A DNA stretch of 64,000 bases from UMGS1279 sp045540715 (GTDB taxonomy: Bacteria; Bacillota; Clostridia; Oscillospirales; Acutalibacteraceae), in the NCBI GenBank assembly GCA_045540715.1, contig JAZQHT010000013.1, positions 1 to 64,000 of the forward strand. Direction: 5' to 3'. Position 1 is the first letter of the stretch; every line of letters begins with the position of its first letter. Under the pieces are notes generated by a model that worked only from the letters and a program-made list of their open reading frames with translations, had not been told where the DNA came from and did no database searches. Both the position numbers and the translations under genes were made by a program. Positions 14,348 through 23,520 of the stretch are shown piece by piece.

Positions 14348-16969
14348 TTAGTCGTTACGTGTTGTATAAATCATAACACTGCAAGGTGGAATAACGTCTT
14401 TAAGTTCGTTTTCAACGTAAAATTCTTTATCAATTCCTGCAAGTCTTGCTCTATCATCGGGTTTTAGGTCAAGTCCTGCGTAAGTGTGACGATAAAATTT
14501 TTCGTTTATTGCCTCTTTAAAGCTCAAATTAATTGCCTTTGCGGTTTCTCCCATATTGGTAACCATAACGGTTTTAACACCTTTATCATTTGTAAGCATG
14601 CAATAGAATAAATCTCTGCCAACTCTAAAGTCGGTTTCAATGGTTTTATCTAAATCTTTTGCATAACGGCTATATAAAGAAATGCCGTAATATGTGCTAT
14701 GAGGTGTATAACTACGAAGCAAGCTCGGCGCTGTACCTGTGCAGTGAATACCGTCGCTCATTTCAACCGTTTCACTATGACTGTTGGGCCATTGTTGGTC
14801 GTAAATAGACCAATAACAGAAACCAAGAATTTTATTCTTAATACCTGCAACGGCGGCGGTCATAATTTGTGGAGCGTGGTAAATACGCATTTTTTCATCA
14901 AAATAAAGTGTACCTGCAAATAATTCATCCGAGAAAATTTGTGGGTTAACGCCGTTATCTAATAAACAATCGTTTAAAGATTTAAAGGCTTTATCTAAAT
15001 AGTTATAAGAATAATCGGGGTGGTTTGTATAATCAAGATGATTATGTACCGTCCACTGATGACCCGTGTGTGTTGAATAAATGTCAATCATCTTTTTATC
15101 GGGCAAATTCTTTAACACGTATTCTAATAATAGTTTATCTCGTTTATGACACTCGCAGCAAGATTGGTTAGGACCAATTATTGTAATTTTATCGCGAATA
15201 CCATATTTGTTTAGCTTTTCGTTTAAGCCAACAATCATTTTAACGTATGCGTCGCACTCTTCTTCATCATCACGAATATTCCAAGCAGGTTCAGTAAAGC
15301 AAATAGCGTATTTAACATTATCATATCCTCTTTCCCAGAAGGCCTTAAAGCCCTGAGATACCCACTCACCGTAACGCAAAGCCGCTTTTCTTATTCTTAT
15401 TTGGTGCTCGTTCATACCGCTGAAGTCAATACCGTCACTTTCACCGTAAAAGTCAGGTCCCTCGCCACGAAGATAGGTGTGGTCTTTATACCAAACAGCA
15501 GGAAAATGATCGGGCGCAAAATATTCAATTAACCATCCGCAAGTTAGCATAACATCTATGCCACGCTTTTGTAACTCTGCGGCAGCTTTATACATTGCTT
15601 GCATTGTAGGGCTATTCCAATCCCAACCGGTAAACTCCCCTTCGGGACAAGCGTAGGTTGAACGGAACATTGAACGAACTGCAGTTATACCTGATTCTTT
15701 AAGTCGGTCCATTTCAATTTGAACCTGTTCTTCGGTGTATTTTCTGTTACACTCATCATCCATATATGCCATTAGATGATAAATACCTGTATTCATAGGA
15801 CTAAAAATTTCGCCATAAATACCTTTGTTATTATAAATTGGCAAATTGTTTACAACCGAGCTATTTGTTGCAATATCTGTAATTTTATCGATTACTTCTT
15901 TTTCTTCAATAAATTCTTCGTCAATTACAGTGTCGTTAATGTTTTGCATTATAATTTCAACCGGCAAACAAGCAGTTTCGTAACCGTAAATTGTTTTAAC
16001 TTCGCCATCTACATTAATTTTTGCATAAGAACGAACAATTAAATTGCGGCTTAAATCTTCTTCTGCAATCCCCGAGAAAGAAATAATATCGCTACCGTCA
16101 ATTATAACGGCTTTTGCATTTTTATTGTTTAAATTTAGCGCGCCGTTTAACTCATCCTCATAGCCTGCCAAAACGCCAAGTTCAACAATATTTGCGTTAT
16201 CAAAATCAGATAAAAGCTTTTCTTTGTTAACTTCAACGTTATATTCTAATTTTAAGCCATTTTCTGTGTTGGCGGTGGCTTTTTCAATAATAACACCGGA
16301 AAGTGTATCTAAAGAAACCTCGCCCGAAAGTAATAGTTCTTTTTTATAAAGAACCATATCGTCAATAAAAATAGCCGGTGTTTCAAAATCTGCAGCGGAA
16401 TATTGAAGACCAATGGATATTTTTTCGTAGTTTTTAGAATTAAACTCTACGTCTATTCTTTGCCAACGGTCGTGAACTGTCTTTTTGCCGTTGTCGCGGT
16501 GGCCGTCGTAATAATCCATTACTAAATTATTACCCATCCACCATTCCCCATTGCAAACAGTAAAACGAATATTTGGGCTGCCAACAGACACAAAATTCCA
16601 AAGCGGAGTTTTATGGCTTTCGGCATCGGATTTAAAATAATAGTAAAAACTAAAAACGTAATCGGTATCCTTTTCAACCTCAACACGTTTCATTAAAATT
16701 CTGTTTCTAAAATCGGCTTTTAAGCTTTGTGTGCCGCTGTGAGCCATTTCATCAGATATATCGGCATAGGTTTTAAAACCTTCAAAACCCTCAAAACCGC
16801 CAAACCACTTTTCATCGTTATAGGTATAAACCAAACGTGTTTTTGTGGTGTTTTCAAAAGAACCTTCCGATAAAAGGTTGTTGCTGCTAATTGCCTTTAT
16901 AGTTACAGGTTTATTATTTTTTGTATTTAAATTTACAGACTTTTTGTTTGATAATTCAATTGTTTTCAT
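14348..16969 (-). CDS. paralogous clan-A-like glycoside hydrolase
   Basis: This 873-aa protein has the same architecture as the gene just downstream: CBM4/9-like sandwich at about 32-210, linker domain, TIM barrel from about 390, C-terminal sandwich. Candidate catalytic residues are Glu560 (FTEPAW) and Glu682 (IFSDELF). The C-terminal 110 residues look more than half identical to the neighbour. It also lacks a signal peptide, so it should act on imported oligosaccharides or host-type glycoconjugates inside the cell. It is the first gene of the pair, with AAAGGAGGG before the ATG and a TACAAT -10 box at 17000-17005. A tandem duplication is inferred. Confidence 0.75.
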   Translation of the reverse strand: MKTIELSNKKSVNLNTKNNKPVTIKAISSNNLLSEGSFENTTKTRLVYTYNDEKWFGGFEGFEGFKTYADISDEMAHSGTQSLKADFRNRILMKRVEVEKDTDYVFSFYYYFKSDAESHKTPLWNFVSVGSPNIRFTVCNGEWWMGNNLVMDYYDGHRDNGKKTVHDRWQRIDVEFNSKNYEKISIGLQYSAADFETPAIFIDDMVLYKKELLLSGEVSLDTLSGVIIEKATANTENGLKLEYNVEVNKEKLLSDFDNANIVELGVLAGYEDELNGALNLNNKNAKAVIIDGSDIISFSGIAEEDLSRNLIVRSYAKINVDGEVKTIYGYETACLPVEIIMQNINDTVIDEEFIEEKEVIDKITDIATNSSVVNNLPIYNNKGIYGEIFSPMNTGIYHLMAYMDDECNRKYTEEQVQIEMDRLKESGITAVRSMFRSTYACPEGEFTGWDWNSPTMQAMYKAAAELQKRGIDVMLTCGWLIEYFAPDHFPAVWYKDHTYLRGEGPDFYGESDGIDFSGMNEHQIRIRKAALRYGEWVSQGFKAFWERGYDNVKYAICFTEPAWNIRDDEEECDAYVKMIVGLNEKLNKYGIRDKITIIGPNQSCCECHKRDKLLLEYVLKNLPDKKMIDIYSTHTGHQWTVHNHLDYTNHPDYSYNYLDKAFKSLNDCLLDNGVNPQIFSDELFAGTLYFDEKMRIYHAPQIMTAAVAGIKNKILGFCYWSIYDQQWPNSHSETVEMSDGIHCTGTAPSLLRSYTPHSTYYGISLYSRYAKDLDKTIETDFRVGRDLFYCMLTNDKGVKTVMVTNMGETAKAINLSFKEAINEKFYRHTYAGLDLKPDDRARLAGIDKEFYVENELKDVIPPCSVMIYTTRND

Positions 16970-17017
16970 AAAAAGCCCTCCTTTAATTCATTCAAGTTCA
17001 TTGTAGCATAGGAACAT

Positions 17018-17069
17018 AAAAAATAAAGGTCTAAAAATAAACTATTTTATAGCAAATTTTTAGACCTTT
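17018..17069 (-). terminator. terminator of the iron-type ABC transporter operon
   Basis: On the minus strand a perfect 14-bp stem (AAAGGTCTAAAAAT at 17025-17038 with its complement at 17056-17069) is followed by a T-rich run. Confidence 0.8.
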
Positions 17070-17075
17070 TTATAT

Positions 17076-17843
17076 TTATTTATAAATATAATCCGCTTGT
17101 TTTTCTTCATTTTTTAAAGTGGTTATTTCGTATTTTGTTAAGTTAAAACCTTTTTCTATAACTTGTGCGTTAATTAGCTCTTCTTTGCTACCAAAAAATT
17201 CATTTTTGCCGTCGTTTAAAAATAAAATTTTATCGGCAATATCTAAGGCCTTATTAACGTCGTGCATTATTATAATTATGCTTTTACCCTTTTGTTTAAG
17301 TTCTTTTACCACCTTTAAAAAGACTGATGAAAACGAGGGATCAATAAAACTTAAAGGTTCGTCAAAAATATAAATTTCGGTATTTTGTGCAAGTACCATT
17401 GCTAAATATGCTCTTTGCTTTTCCCCACCCGAAAGTTCACTGATTTTAGTGTTAAGATGGTTTTGCATATTTGTTTTATAAACAGCATCTAAAATAAGTT
17501 CTTGGTCTTGTTTTGAATTTTTATTATTAAAACTTAAATATGGCGTTCTGCCTAAATGCACCAAATCTAAAACAGTGAGTTCTAAGAAAGATAAATTTTG
17601 CGGTAAAAATGCAATGCTTTTAGCCTTTTCTTTTAAAGAATATTCTTTTATGTCTTTGCCAAATAAAAAAATATTACCGTTGTATTTTATTTGATTAAAA
17701 AGCAAAGAAAATAAGGTTGATTTACCGCTGCCGTTAAGTCCTAAACATACGTTAATACTTGATTTTTCTAGCTTTAAAGATATATCAAAAAGCACTTGTT
17801 TTTTGCCGTAATAAGCATTTACCTTTTTAAATTCAAGCATCAT
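17076..17843 (-). CDS. ABC transporter ATP-binding protein, FecE/BtuD type
   Basis: This 255-aa ATPase powers the adjacent FecCD-type permease. It has Walker A GLNGSGKST, a Q-loop (FLPQN), the signature LSGGEKQR, Walker B EIYIFDEP and a switch His in IIMHD. Length and order match siderophore, haem or cobalamin importers. The start overlaps the permease stop, showing translational coupling. The substrate is inferred only from the family. Confidence 0.92.
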   Translation of the reverse strand: MMLEFKKVNAYYGKKQVLFDISLKLEKSSINVCLGLNGSGKSTLFSLLFNQIKYNGNIFLFGKDIKEYSLKEKAKSIAFLPQNLSFLELTVLDLVHLGRTPYLSFNNKNSKQDQELILDAVYKTNMQNHLNTKISELSGGEKQRAYLAMVLAQNTEIYIFDEPLSFIDPSFSSVFLKVVKELKQKGKSIIIIMHDVNKALDIADKILFLNDGKNEFFGSKEELINAQVIEKGFNLTKYEITTLKNEEKQADYIYK

Positions 17844-18828
17844 CTCGCCCCCTTAAAAGCAAAATAAAGAAGAAGGGTGCGCCTAAAAATGCCGTTATGA
17901 TGCCAAGTGGTATTTCGGTTTTAGAAAAAATTACACGGCTTAATAAATCGGCGTAAACTAAAAGTGTTGCACCTACAAGTGCGCTTGTTGGAACAAGATC
18001 TTTTGTTTTAACACCAACAAGTTTTTTTGCAATATGCGGCACCGCAAGTCCAACAAACCCCAAAAGTCCCGCAAAAGAAACGGCGGCAGCAGCCGAAGCT
18101 GAAGCAATTATCAATGCAATAAACCTTACCTTTTTTGCATTAACCCCTAATGAAATTGCAGTAGTATCGTTTAAAGATAAGGCGTCAATTTTATTTTGCA
18201 TTATAACGACAACAAAAAGTGATAAAACCACAATTATAAAAGGAATAATAAGTTGTTCTAAAGTTATACCATAAAGGCCGCCAACAGAAAAATAGCGGTA
18301 ATTTAAACTAATATTATCATCTAAAATTGTTAAAAAAGAAATTAATGCGTTAAAAAGTGCTGTTATAGCTATACCCGCTAAAATAATAGTAGATTTTCTG
18401 CCATTAATTTTGCCGGCTAGAATTACAATAATTATGGTGGTTAAAAAGGCGCCCAAAAAGGCAAAAACGGGTGTAAAATAAAAACTTATTGGCATTATAA
18501 CACTCATAAGTACAACTGCAAAACCTGCCCCCGCATTTACACCAATAACGTTTGGACCGCAAAGTTTATTGTTTGTAATCGTTTGAAGTATTGCCCCCGA
18601 TATTGCAAGGCCAGAACCCGCAATTATTGCACCAAGCACACGCGGTAAACGAAGATTATAAACAATAATACTTTGAGTTTCAAAGCCTTTTTTAAAACTT
18701 AAAGCAGAAATTATTTCCAATAAACTTAATTTTGAACTGCCCATTAAAATAGAAAGTATTAAGCCTGCAAACAGAAAGATTGCAAACAAAATATAAAGGT
18801 ATAAAGTTTTTTTAATGGGTTTTATCAT
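17833..18828 (-). CDS. FecCD-family ABC transporter permease
   Basis: This 331-aa integral membrane protein has about 10 predicted helices and typical FecCD motifs (LRLPRVLGAIIAGSGLAISGAILQ near residues 58-80, GLLGFVGLAVPHIAKKLVG near 255-275, PLGIITAFLGAPFFFILL at the C-terminus). It forms the channel of an importer for iron-siderophore, haem or cobalamin. It overlaps the binding-protein gene by 4 nt and the ATPase gene by 11 nt. Confidence 0.93.
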   Translation of the reverse strand: MIKPIKKTLYLYILFAIFLFAGLILSILMGSSKLSLLEIISALSFKKGFETQSIIVYNLRLPRVLGAIIAGSGLAISGAILQTITNNKLCGPNVIGVNAGAGFAVVLMSVIMPISFYFTPVFAFLGAFLTTIIIVILAGKINGRKSTIILAGIAITALFNALISFLTILDDNISLNYRYFSVGGLYGITLEQLIIPFIIVVLSLFVVVIMQNKIDALSLNDTTAISLGVNAKKVRFIALIIASASAAAAVSFAGLLGFVGLAVPHIAKKLVGVKTKDLVPTSALVGATLLVYADLLSRVIFSKTEIPLGIITAFLGAPFFFILLLRGRDDA

Positions 18829-19772
18829 TGTAAAGCTATTTCTTCTCCGTATAAAGTTTTGGCTAAAAATAAATATGCATCATACCAACGGTGGTTGGGT
18901 TTATATTGAAAAAGGTCTTTTTCTAAAAATATAACCTTTCCGTTTTTAACCGCAGAAATATTTTGCCACTCTGCTCTTTTAAAGGTGTTATTTACAAGGT
19001 TTTTGGCGGCATTTTCGTTACCCATAGTAGAAACGAAAATATATTGTGGGTCTTCGGTTAGCACCACTTCATTGCTTAACCCATCAAGTAACACCGGCAC
19101 TTCATCGGCAATATTTATTGCCCCTAGTTCTTTTAACATTGCGGCGGCAAAATGGTCTTTATAAGACTTTGCTTTTAAAGAACTTAAACTGCTTCCGCTA
19201 CGAATAAAAAGCAGATTTGGTAAGCTGTTTTTAGTTTTAGTTTTTAATTTTAAAACATCAATTTTTTCTTTAATATCTAAACCATAAGTTTTATAAGCAT
19301 CCGGGTTTTCTGTAATATCGCAAAAAATCTTTAAAACATTTAGATAATCATTAAAGCTTTCAACACGCATTAACGCAAACGGAACACCGCTTGTTTTAAG
19401 TTGATTAAATGCGGCTATATGCCCCGATAAATCGGCAGAGCCAATTATAAAATCGGGTTTAAAAGAAAGTAAAAGTTCGGTATTAATGGTTTTACCGGCC
19501 CCACTATCCACAAGTAAAACAGTATCGTTACAAATTTTTCTTTCTACCGTTTCGCCAACCGTTATACTAACTTTCCCACCTGCAGTTTGCCAAATTTCCG
19601 CATAAGAAGAAATTAAAACCGCCACCTTTTTGGGTTTTGCACTTAACGTAACTTGGTTATTTAAATCATCGGTAAAAGAATAGTAAAGGGCATTTTGTTG
19701 CTTTGTTGTGCAACCGCCAAATATAAGGCAAACACAAAGTAAAACAATAAATATTTTTATAAGTTTTTTCAT
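18825..19772 (-). CDS. periplasmic-binding-type lipoprotein of the iron/cobalamin ABC transporter
   Basis: This 315-aa lipoprotein has a signal peptide with lipobox FGGC (Cys20) and a class III substrate-binding fold of the FecB/BtuF type (KPKKVAVLISSYAEIW, LLSFKPDFIIGS, LGAINIADE). It captures the ligand outside the membrane for the permease encoded next. The usual YxxRxR siderophore cues are not obvious, so the ligand (ferric siderophore, haem or corrinoid) is open. It overlaps the upstream reductase-like gene by 1 nt (TAATG). Confidence 0.88.
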   Translation of the reverse strand: MKKLIKIFIVLLCVCLIFGGCTTKQQNALYYSFTDDLNNQVTLSAKPKKVAVLISSYAEIWQTAGGKVSITVGETVERKICNDTVLLVDSGAGKTINTELLLSFKPDFIIGSADLSGHIAAFNQLKTSGVPFALMRVESFNDYLNVLKIFCDITENPDAYKTYGLDIKEKIDVLKLKTKTKNSLPNLLFIRSGSSLSSLKAKSYKDHFAAAMLKELGAINIADEVPVLLDGLSNEVVLTEDPQYIFVSTMGNENAAKNLVNNTFKRAEWQNISAVKNGKVIFLEKDLFQYKPNHRWYDAYLFLAKTLYGEEIALQ

Positions 19773-20689
19773 TATTTTGATAATATTTCGTCTTTTCTTT
19801 TTAATATATCGTCAGATAAAATTGCTTTTTCGGTTTCAGTAAAACCAACGCGGTTTATTGTATCAGAAAAGCGTTCGCCGGGTAGTCCGTTTTCTTTAAA
19901 GAATAAAATGGTTTTTTCAATTGCACTTAAAACTTCTTCTTTGGTTTCAAAAATTTTATTAAGTTCTATGCCGCGTGCCACCTTTTTACCCCAACGGCCG
20001 CCAATATGCATTTTATAACCTGCAGTTTGTATTTTTGCCGCACCAAAAGGACAAAAACCTTTACATCTTCCACAATTAATACAGTTTGAATAATCAATAA
20101 CTGCTTTATTATCTGTAATATTTACGGCTTTCATGGGGCAAGATTTTTCAACGTTGCAAACCTTGCAGCCACGGCAAAGCTCTGTATCAATTACCATAAC
20201 GTTTTGACCAATAATGCCAATATCGTTAATATCGGGTTTTACACAGTTGTTTGGACAACCGCCAACCGCAATTTTAAATTTATGTGGTAATTTAACAGAA
20301 CGATACCCTTTATAAAATAAATTATGTATTTCTTCTGAAAGCGCAAATGTATCAATAAGGCCATAAGAACAGGTTGTGCCCTTGCAAGAAACAATTGGTC
20401 TAACCTTTGGACCTGTACCGCCAAATTCTAAACCGTTTTCTAATAAATAAGCAGAAATTTTTTCAATATTTTCATAAGGAATAGATTGAATTTCTACGCA
20501 ACCGCGTGTTGTAAAAGCAACCTCGCCATTACCGTAAAGCTTTGCGGCGGTAGAAATTGCATCTAGTTTTTCGGCGGTGATTTTGCCGTTTACAGTTATA
20601 ACCCTGCCATTAAAACAATCTTCAGTTAGTTTATCGCGCAAAAAGCCAAGTCCCTTAACTCTTGCAATATCTTCGTTTTTTAGTTTCAT
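19772..20689 (-). CDS. sulfite/nitrite reductase-like siroheme protein fused to a 2x[4Fe-4S] ferredoxin domain
   Basis: This 305-aa protein has a ferredoxin-like half domain, then the siroheme-[4Fe-4S] ligand pattern C-x4-C (Cys102, Cys107) and GGCPNNC (Cys145, Cys149). Two ferredoxin motifs follow (Cys172/175/178/184 and Cys203/206/209/213). This resembles the AsrC/Fsr/DsrA-like small reductases of anaerobes and half of a nitrite/sulfite reductase. ATG 20689 (AGGTG, 6 nt) is preferred over the GTG at 20698. Being coupled to an iron-type ABC importer is unusual. A role in siroheme/iron metabolism or sulfite reduction is inferred. Confidence 0.8.
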   Translation of the reverse strand: MKLKNEDIARVKGLGFLRDKLTEDCFNGRVITVNGKITAEKLDAISTAAKLYGNGEVAFTTRGCVEIQSIPYENIEKISAYLLENGLEFGGTGPKVRPIVSCKGTTCSYGLIDTFALSEEIHNLFYKGYRSVKLPHKFKIAVGGCPNNCVKPDINDIGIIGQNVMVIDTELCRGCKVCNVEKSCPMKAVNITDNKAVIDYSNCINCGRCKGFCPFGAAKIQTAGYKMHIGGRWGKKVARGIELNKIFETKEEVLSAIEKTILFFKENGLPGERFSDTINRVGFTETEKAILSDDILKRKDEILSK

Positions 20690-20690
20690 A

Positions 20691-21752
20691 CTAAACACCT
20701 AACTCTCTTAATTTTGCTATTACGACATCTGCCATTGTAGAAAAGCCGCAGTCGTTTGGATGACATAAATCAACCGTAAAAATTTCGTTATATTTTTGAG
20801 GTATTAAATCTTCACCCGATAAAAAGGCAACATTTTTATCGCCACTATTTTTTGCATCTAAATAGGTTTTTTCAATAATTTCTTTACGTCTTAAATCGGT
20901 AGGACCTAATTTATTACGCGGTTTAGATAAAATTAATATTTTTAAGTCTTTTTGTTTGCTTCTAATAATTTCAAAAAAGCGTTTGTGGGTGTTTTTAAGA
21001 TGTTCTTCGTTTGGCGCATTAAAATCATAATCAATTACTAATGCGGTCATATCTAAAGAAGCAATATATTTTGCCATTTCTTCTTCGCCCATAGCAGAAC
21101 CCGAAAACCCAAGATTTAAAATATCACTATTAGTTTCGCGAGAAACAATGTTTGTATATGTTGTACCCGCTCTCGAAGAACAAGCCCCTTGTGTTATTGA
21201 CGAGCCGTAAAAAACAATGGGTTTAGTGTTTTTATAGCCCTTGGTTTCTTCAATTTTACTGCCTTTTTTAAGGCCGATATAAAGCTTATCAACGTCGCTA
21301 TAATGCGGAAAATTAATAATAATTTCTTTATCGGTTTCAGTCCAAAGTTCAACTACCGCTTCGTAACCGTTTTCGCTGTCTATTGGCGGTATTAACACGC
21401 CCTTATAAATGTTTTGACCATCTTTTGTTTCTTCATAAACGTCAAAACCTGCAGAGCCGGTTAAAGCGTAGTTTGGGCTTTTAAACATATAGCTCATTTT
21501 AGCATGAATTGCAACATAAGGGCTATTTGTTTTAAAACGAACACGCCCGCCGGCAGTATTTTTATGCAAACGCAAAACACCCTCGCTTATGCTTTCGGCC
21601 GTGTTTTTATTTAAGCGTTTAAAAACGCCATCTTCTTTAATTAAACCGTAAATTTTAAAGGGTTTAGTTTCAGCGTCGAAAAACTCAATATCATCTTTAT
21701 TAATTTTTGTTTGAAAATCAAAATTCTTATCAACTTTTGCAATTTCAGACAT
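20691..21752 (-). CDS. SGNH/GDSL hydrolase with N-terminal beta domain (probable carbohydrate esterase)
   Basis: This 353-aa cytoplasmic protein has an N-terminal beta-sandwich (about 20-165) and a C-terminal SGNH hydrolase. The nucleophile region is YGSSITQG (Ser about 185), with block III around YDFNAPNEEH and the catalytic DLCHPND (Asp328, His331). This two-domain layout is seen in carbohydrate acetyl esterases of polysaccharide-degrading Clostridia. The ATG at 21752 follows AGGTG. The GTG at 21761 lies on that site. It sits between maf and the reductase gene with gaps of 1-10 nt, so all are probably one operon. Confidence 0.82.
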   Translation of the reverse strand: MSEIAKVDKNFDFQTKINKDDIEFFDAETKPFKIYGLIKEDGVFKRLNKNTAESISEGVLRLHKNTAGGRVRFKTNSPYVAIHAKMSYMFKSPNYALTGSAGFDVYEETKDGQNIYKGVLIPPIDSENGYEAVVELWTETDKEIIINFPHYSDVDKLYIGLKKGSKIEETKGYKNTKPIVFYGSSITQGACSSRAGTTYTNIVSRETNSDILNLGFSGSAMGEEEMAKYIASLDMTALVIDYDFNAPNEEHLKNTHKRFFEIIRSKQKDLKILILSKPRNKLGPTDLRRKEIIEKTYLDAKNSGDKNVAFLSGEDLIPQKYNEIFTVDLCHPNDCGFSTMADVVIAKLRELGV

Positions 21753-21761
21753 TATTTTCAC

Positions 21762-22328
21762 CTAAACTAAATATTTTTTAATTTTGCTCGCAGGAAGACC
21801 AATTACGTTTTCGTGGTCTCCGTTAACGTATTCCACAAACTTTTTGGCTTCGCCTTGAAGTGCATAAGAGCCGGCTTTATCATAAGGTTCTGCGGTGTTT
21901 GTATAATCTTCAATTTCTTCATCGGTTAAATTTTTAAACTTAACAAAGGTTTCTTCGCTTGGGTTTAAAACCGTAAGTTTGCCATTTTGGGTTTTAAGTA
22001 TTGCAACACCTGTTATAACGCTGTGTTCTTTGCCGCTTAATTTTTTTAACATATTAACAGCATCTTGTTTATCTTTTGGTTTGCCGTAAATAACACCATT
22101 AAGCGCTACTACTGTATCGGCACCAATAACAATAATATCATCTTTGTTAGTGATGCTTTCATATACCGCCTTGGCCTTTAAAAAAGCATTGGTTTCTGCA
22201 ATTGCTTTGGGACTTTCTCCGCTAGATATTTCATCTGCTTTAGACACCAAAACCTTAAAATTTACACCGTGTTTTTTTAATAGTTCGCTTCTTCTTGGAG
22301 AAGCCGAAGCCAATATAATTTCTTTCAT
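21762..22328 (-). CDS. maf: Maf-family nucleoside triphosphate pyrophosphatase
   Basis: This 188-aa cytoplasmic house-cleaning enzyme hydrolyses non-canonical nucleoside triphosphates such as dTTP/UTP or modified forms to monophosphates. The signature SASPRRSELL is at residues 8-17, followed by GADTVVALNG and PYDKAGSYALQG. Length is standard. It is probably translated with the downstream SGNH gene, since its stop lies 9 nt before that start. Confidence 0.95.
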   Translation of the reverse strand: MKEIILASASPRRSELLKKHGVNFKVLVSKADEISSGESPKAIAETNAFLKAKAVYESITNKDDIIVIGADTVVALNGVIYGKPKDKQDAVNMLKKLSGKEHSVITGVAILKTQNGKLTVLNPSEETFVKFKNLTDEEIEDYTNTAEPYDKAGSYALQGEAKKFVEYVNGDHENVIGLPASKIKKYLV

Positions 22329-22343
22329 AAAATCCCTTCAATT

Positions 22344-22374
22344 AAACAAAAAGCCACCCGTATAGAGTGGCTTT
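22344..22374 (-). terminator. terminator between yebC and maf
   Basis: On the minus strand AAAGCCAC and GTGGCTTT form an 8-bp stem followed by TTTG TTT. It ends the yebC transcript, although some read-through into maf is likely because no clear maf promoter is seen in the 50-bp gap. Confidence 0.7.
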
Positions 22375-22378
22375 AAAA

Positions 22379-23098
22379 TTATTCTTCCCAGTTGTGCCAA
22401 ACGCCTTGAACATCGTCGTTTTCTTCTAAAGAATCAATAAGCTTCTCCATTTTTAATGCAGCTTCTTCGTCAAGCGATGTGGTGGTAGAGGGAATATATG
22501 CCACTTCACAACTTAATAGTTTAGCACCTTTACTTTCTAATGCGTCCGAAACAGCGCCAAGGTCGTTTGGTCCGCATAATACTTCATACATTTCTTCTTC
22601 AGGGTTAAAATCATCTGCTCCTGCATCTAAAGCAACCTCTAAGCAGGTGTCTTCATCAATGCTACTTGGGTCCACAATAATTACACCTTTACGAGAGAAC
22701 ATAAACATAACCGAGCCGTTTTGACCCATATTGCCGCCCGATTTATCAAAGTAGTGGCGTAAATCTCCGGCAGTTCTGTTGCGGTTATCAGTTAAAGCTT
22801 CAACAACAACGGCAACACCGTTTGGACCATAACCTTCGTAAACTATTTCTTCGTAGTTACTGTTATCTCCTTCACCCGCTGCTTTTTTGATAATTCTATC
22901 AATATTATCTTGTGGATAGTTTGCGGCTTTTGCCTTTGCAATTACGTCTTTTAATTTTGAATTAACGTTGGGGTCAGGACCACCTTGCTTTACTACAACA
23001 GCAAGTTCGCGTCCGATTTTTGTGAAAACCTTTGCACGTTGTTGGTCTGTTTTTTCCTTTTTACGTTTAATTGTACTCCATTTAGAGTGTCCTGACAT
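22379..23098 (-). CDS. yebC: YebC/PmpR-family DNA-binding regulatory protein
   Basis: This 239-aa protein begins with the invariant MSGHSKWSTIKRKKEKTDQQRAKVF-like start and includes the acidic middle segments GADDFNPEEEMYEV typical of the YebC/TACO1 family. Family members have been linked to transcription control and, more recently, to translation of difficult proline stretches. Which applies here cannot be read. It is monocistronic with its own promoter and terminator, and diverges from the tRNA-Ser region. Confidence 0.95.
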   Translation of the reverse strand: MSGHSKWSTIKRKKEKTDQQRAKVFTKIGRELAVVVKQGGPDPNVNSKLKDVIAKAKAANYPQDNIDRIIKKAAGEGDNSNYEEIVYEGYGPNGVAVVVEALTDNRNRTAGDLRHYFDKSGGNMGQNGSVMFMFSRKGVIIVDPSSIDEDTCLEVALDAGADDFNPEEEMYEVLCGPNDLGAVSDALESKGAKLLSCEVAYIPSTTTSLDEEAALKMEKLIDSLEENDDVQGVWHNWEE

Positions 23099-23118
23099 AT
23101 TAATTCACCTCGCATAAA

Positions 23119-23147
23119 ATTTTAACACAGTTTTTTTATATTTTCAA
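23119..23147 (-). promoter_or_regulatory. promoter of yebC
   Basis: On the minus strand -35 TTGAAA (23142-23147), 17 nt, -10 TAAAAT (23119-23124). Confidence 0.7.
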
Positions 23148-23207
23148 TAGTTTAAACTATTAAATATTATATAATTAAATAAAATTATATAATTGGTCTT
23201 AAATTTC

Positions 23208-23236
23208 TTGACTTTTAGTTTTTTAAAAAGTATAAT
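23208..23236 (+). promoter_or_regulatory. promoter reading into the tRNA-Ser repeat region
   Basis: -35 TTGACT (23208-23213), 17 nt, -10 TATAAT (23231-23236). No protein gene follows. The next recognisable product is the tRNA-Ser at 23725, so a precursor starting here would cross both repeat units. Confidence 0.7.
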
Positions 23237-23242
23237 GTTATT

Positions 23243-23281
23243 GCTCAAATTTAGAGTTAATATATGTTGCCCTATCGAAAT
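23243..23281 (+). repeat. degenerate copy of the tRNA-Ser leader and 5' end
   Basis: The segment GAGTTAATATATG...ATCGAAAT resembles the leader plus first 16 nt of the tRNA-Ser copies (GAGTTTAATAATATATG...ATCGAAGT). The acceptor-stem bases differ (GTTGCCC instead of GCAGACG). Confidence 0.4.
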
Positions 23282-23322
23282 ATTTTTTTTGCTTGTTACT
23301 CTTTTTGAGTTTAATAATATAT

Positions 23323-23520
23323 GCAGACGTATCGAAGTGGGGACGTTTGCGAGCGCGTCCGGTGGACGATACAGCGAGCAATAAGGAGTGGCCGCGGTCG
23401 AAATTTTTACACGACAGTGTTAAAAAATTTCGGGAACCGCAACAGGACATAACGGGGCCGCCCCGTTATATTCTAAAAAATTATTTTTGCTTGTTACTCT
23501 TTTTGAGTTTAATAATATAT
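23323..23520 (+). repeat. tandem repeat unit 1 with truncated tRNA-Ser 5' end
   Basis: This 198-bp unit starts with the first 18 nt of the tRNA-Ser. A GC-rich block follows (GGACG...CGTCC hairpin, GGTGGACGATACAGCGAGCA), then a long hairpin GCGGT...ACCGC with an AT-rich inner stem and a 9-10-bp palindromic hairpin ATAACGGGG/CCCCGTTAT. An AT-rich leader then runs into the next tRNA copy. It is much more GC-rich than the surroundings. Open frames inside are chance products of the repeat. Confidence 0.8.
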
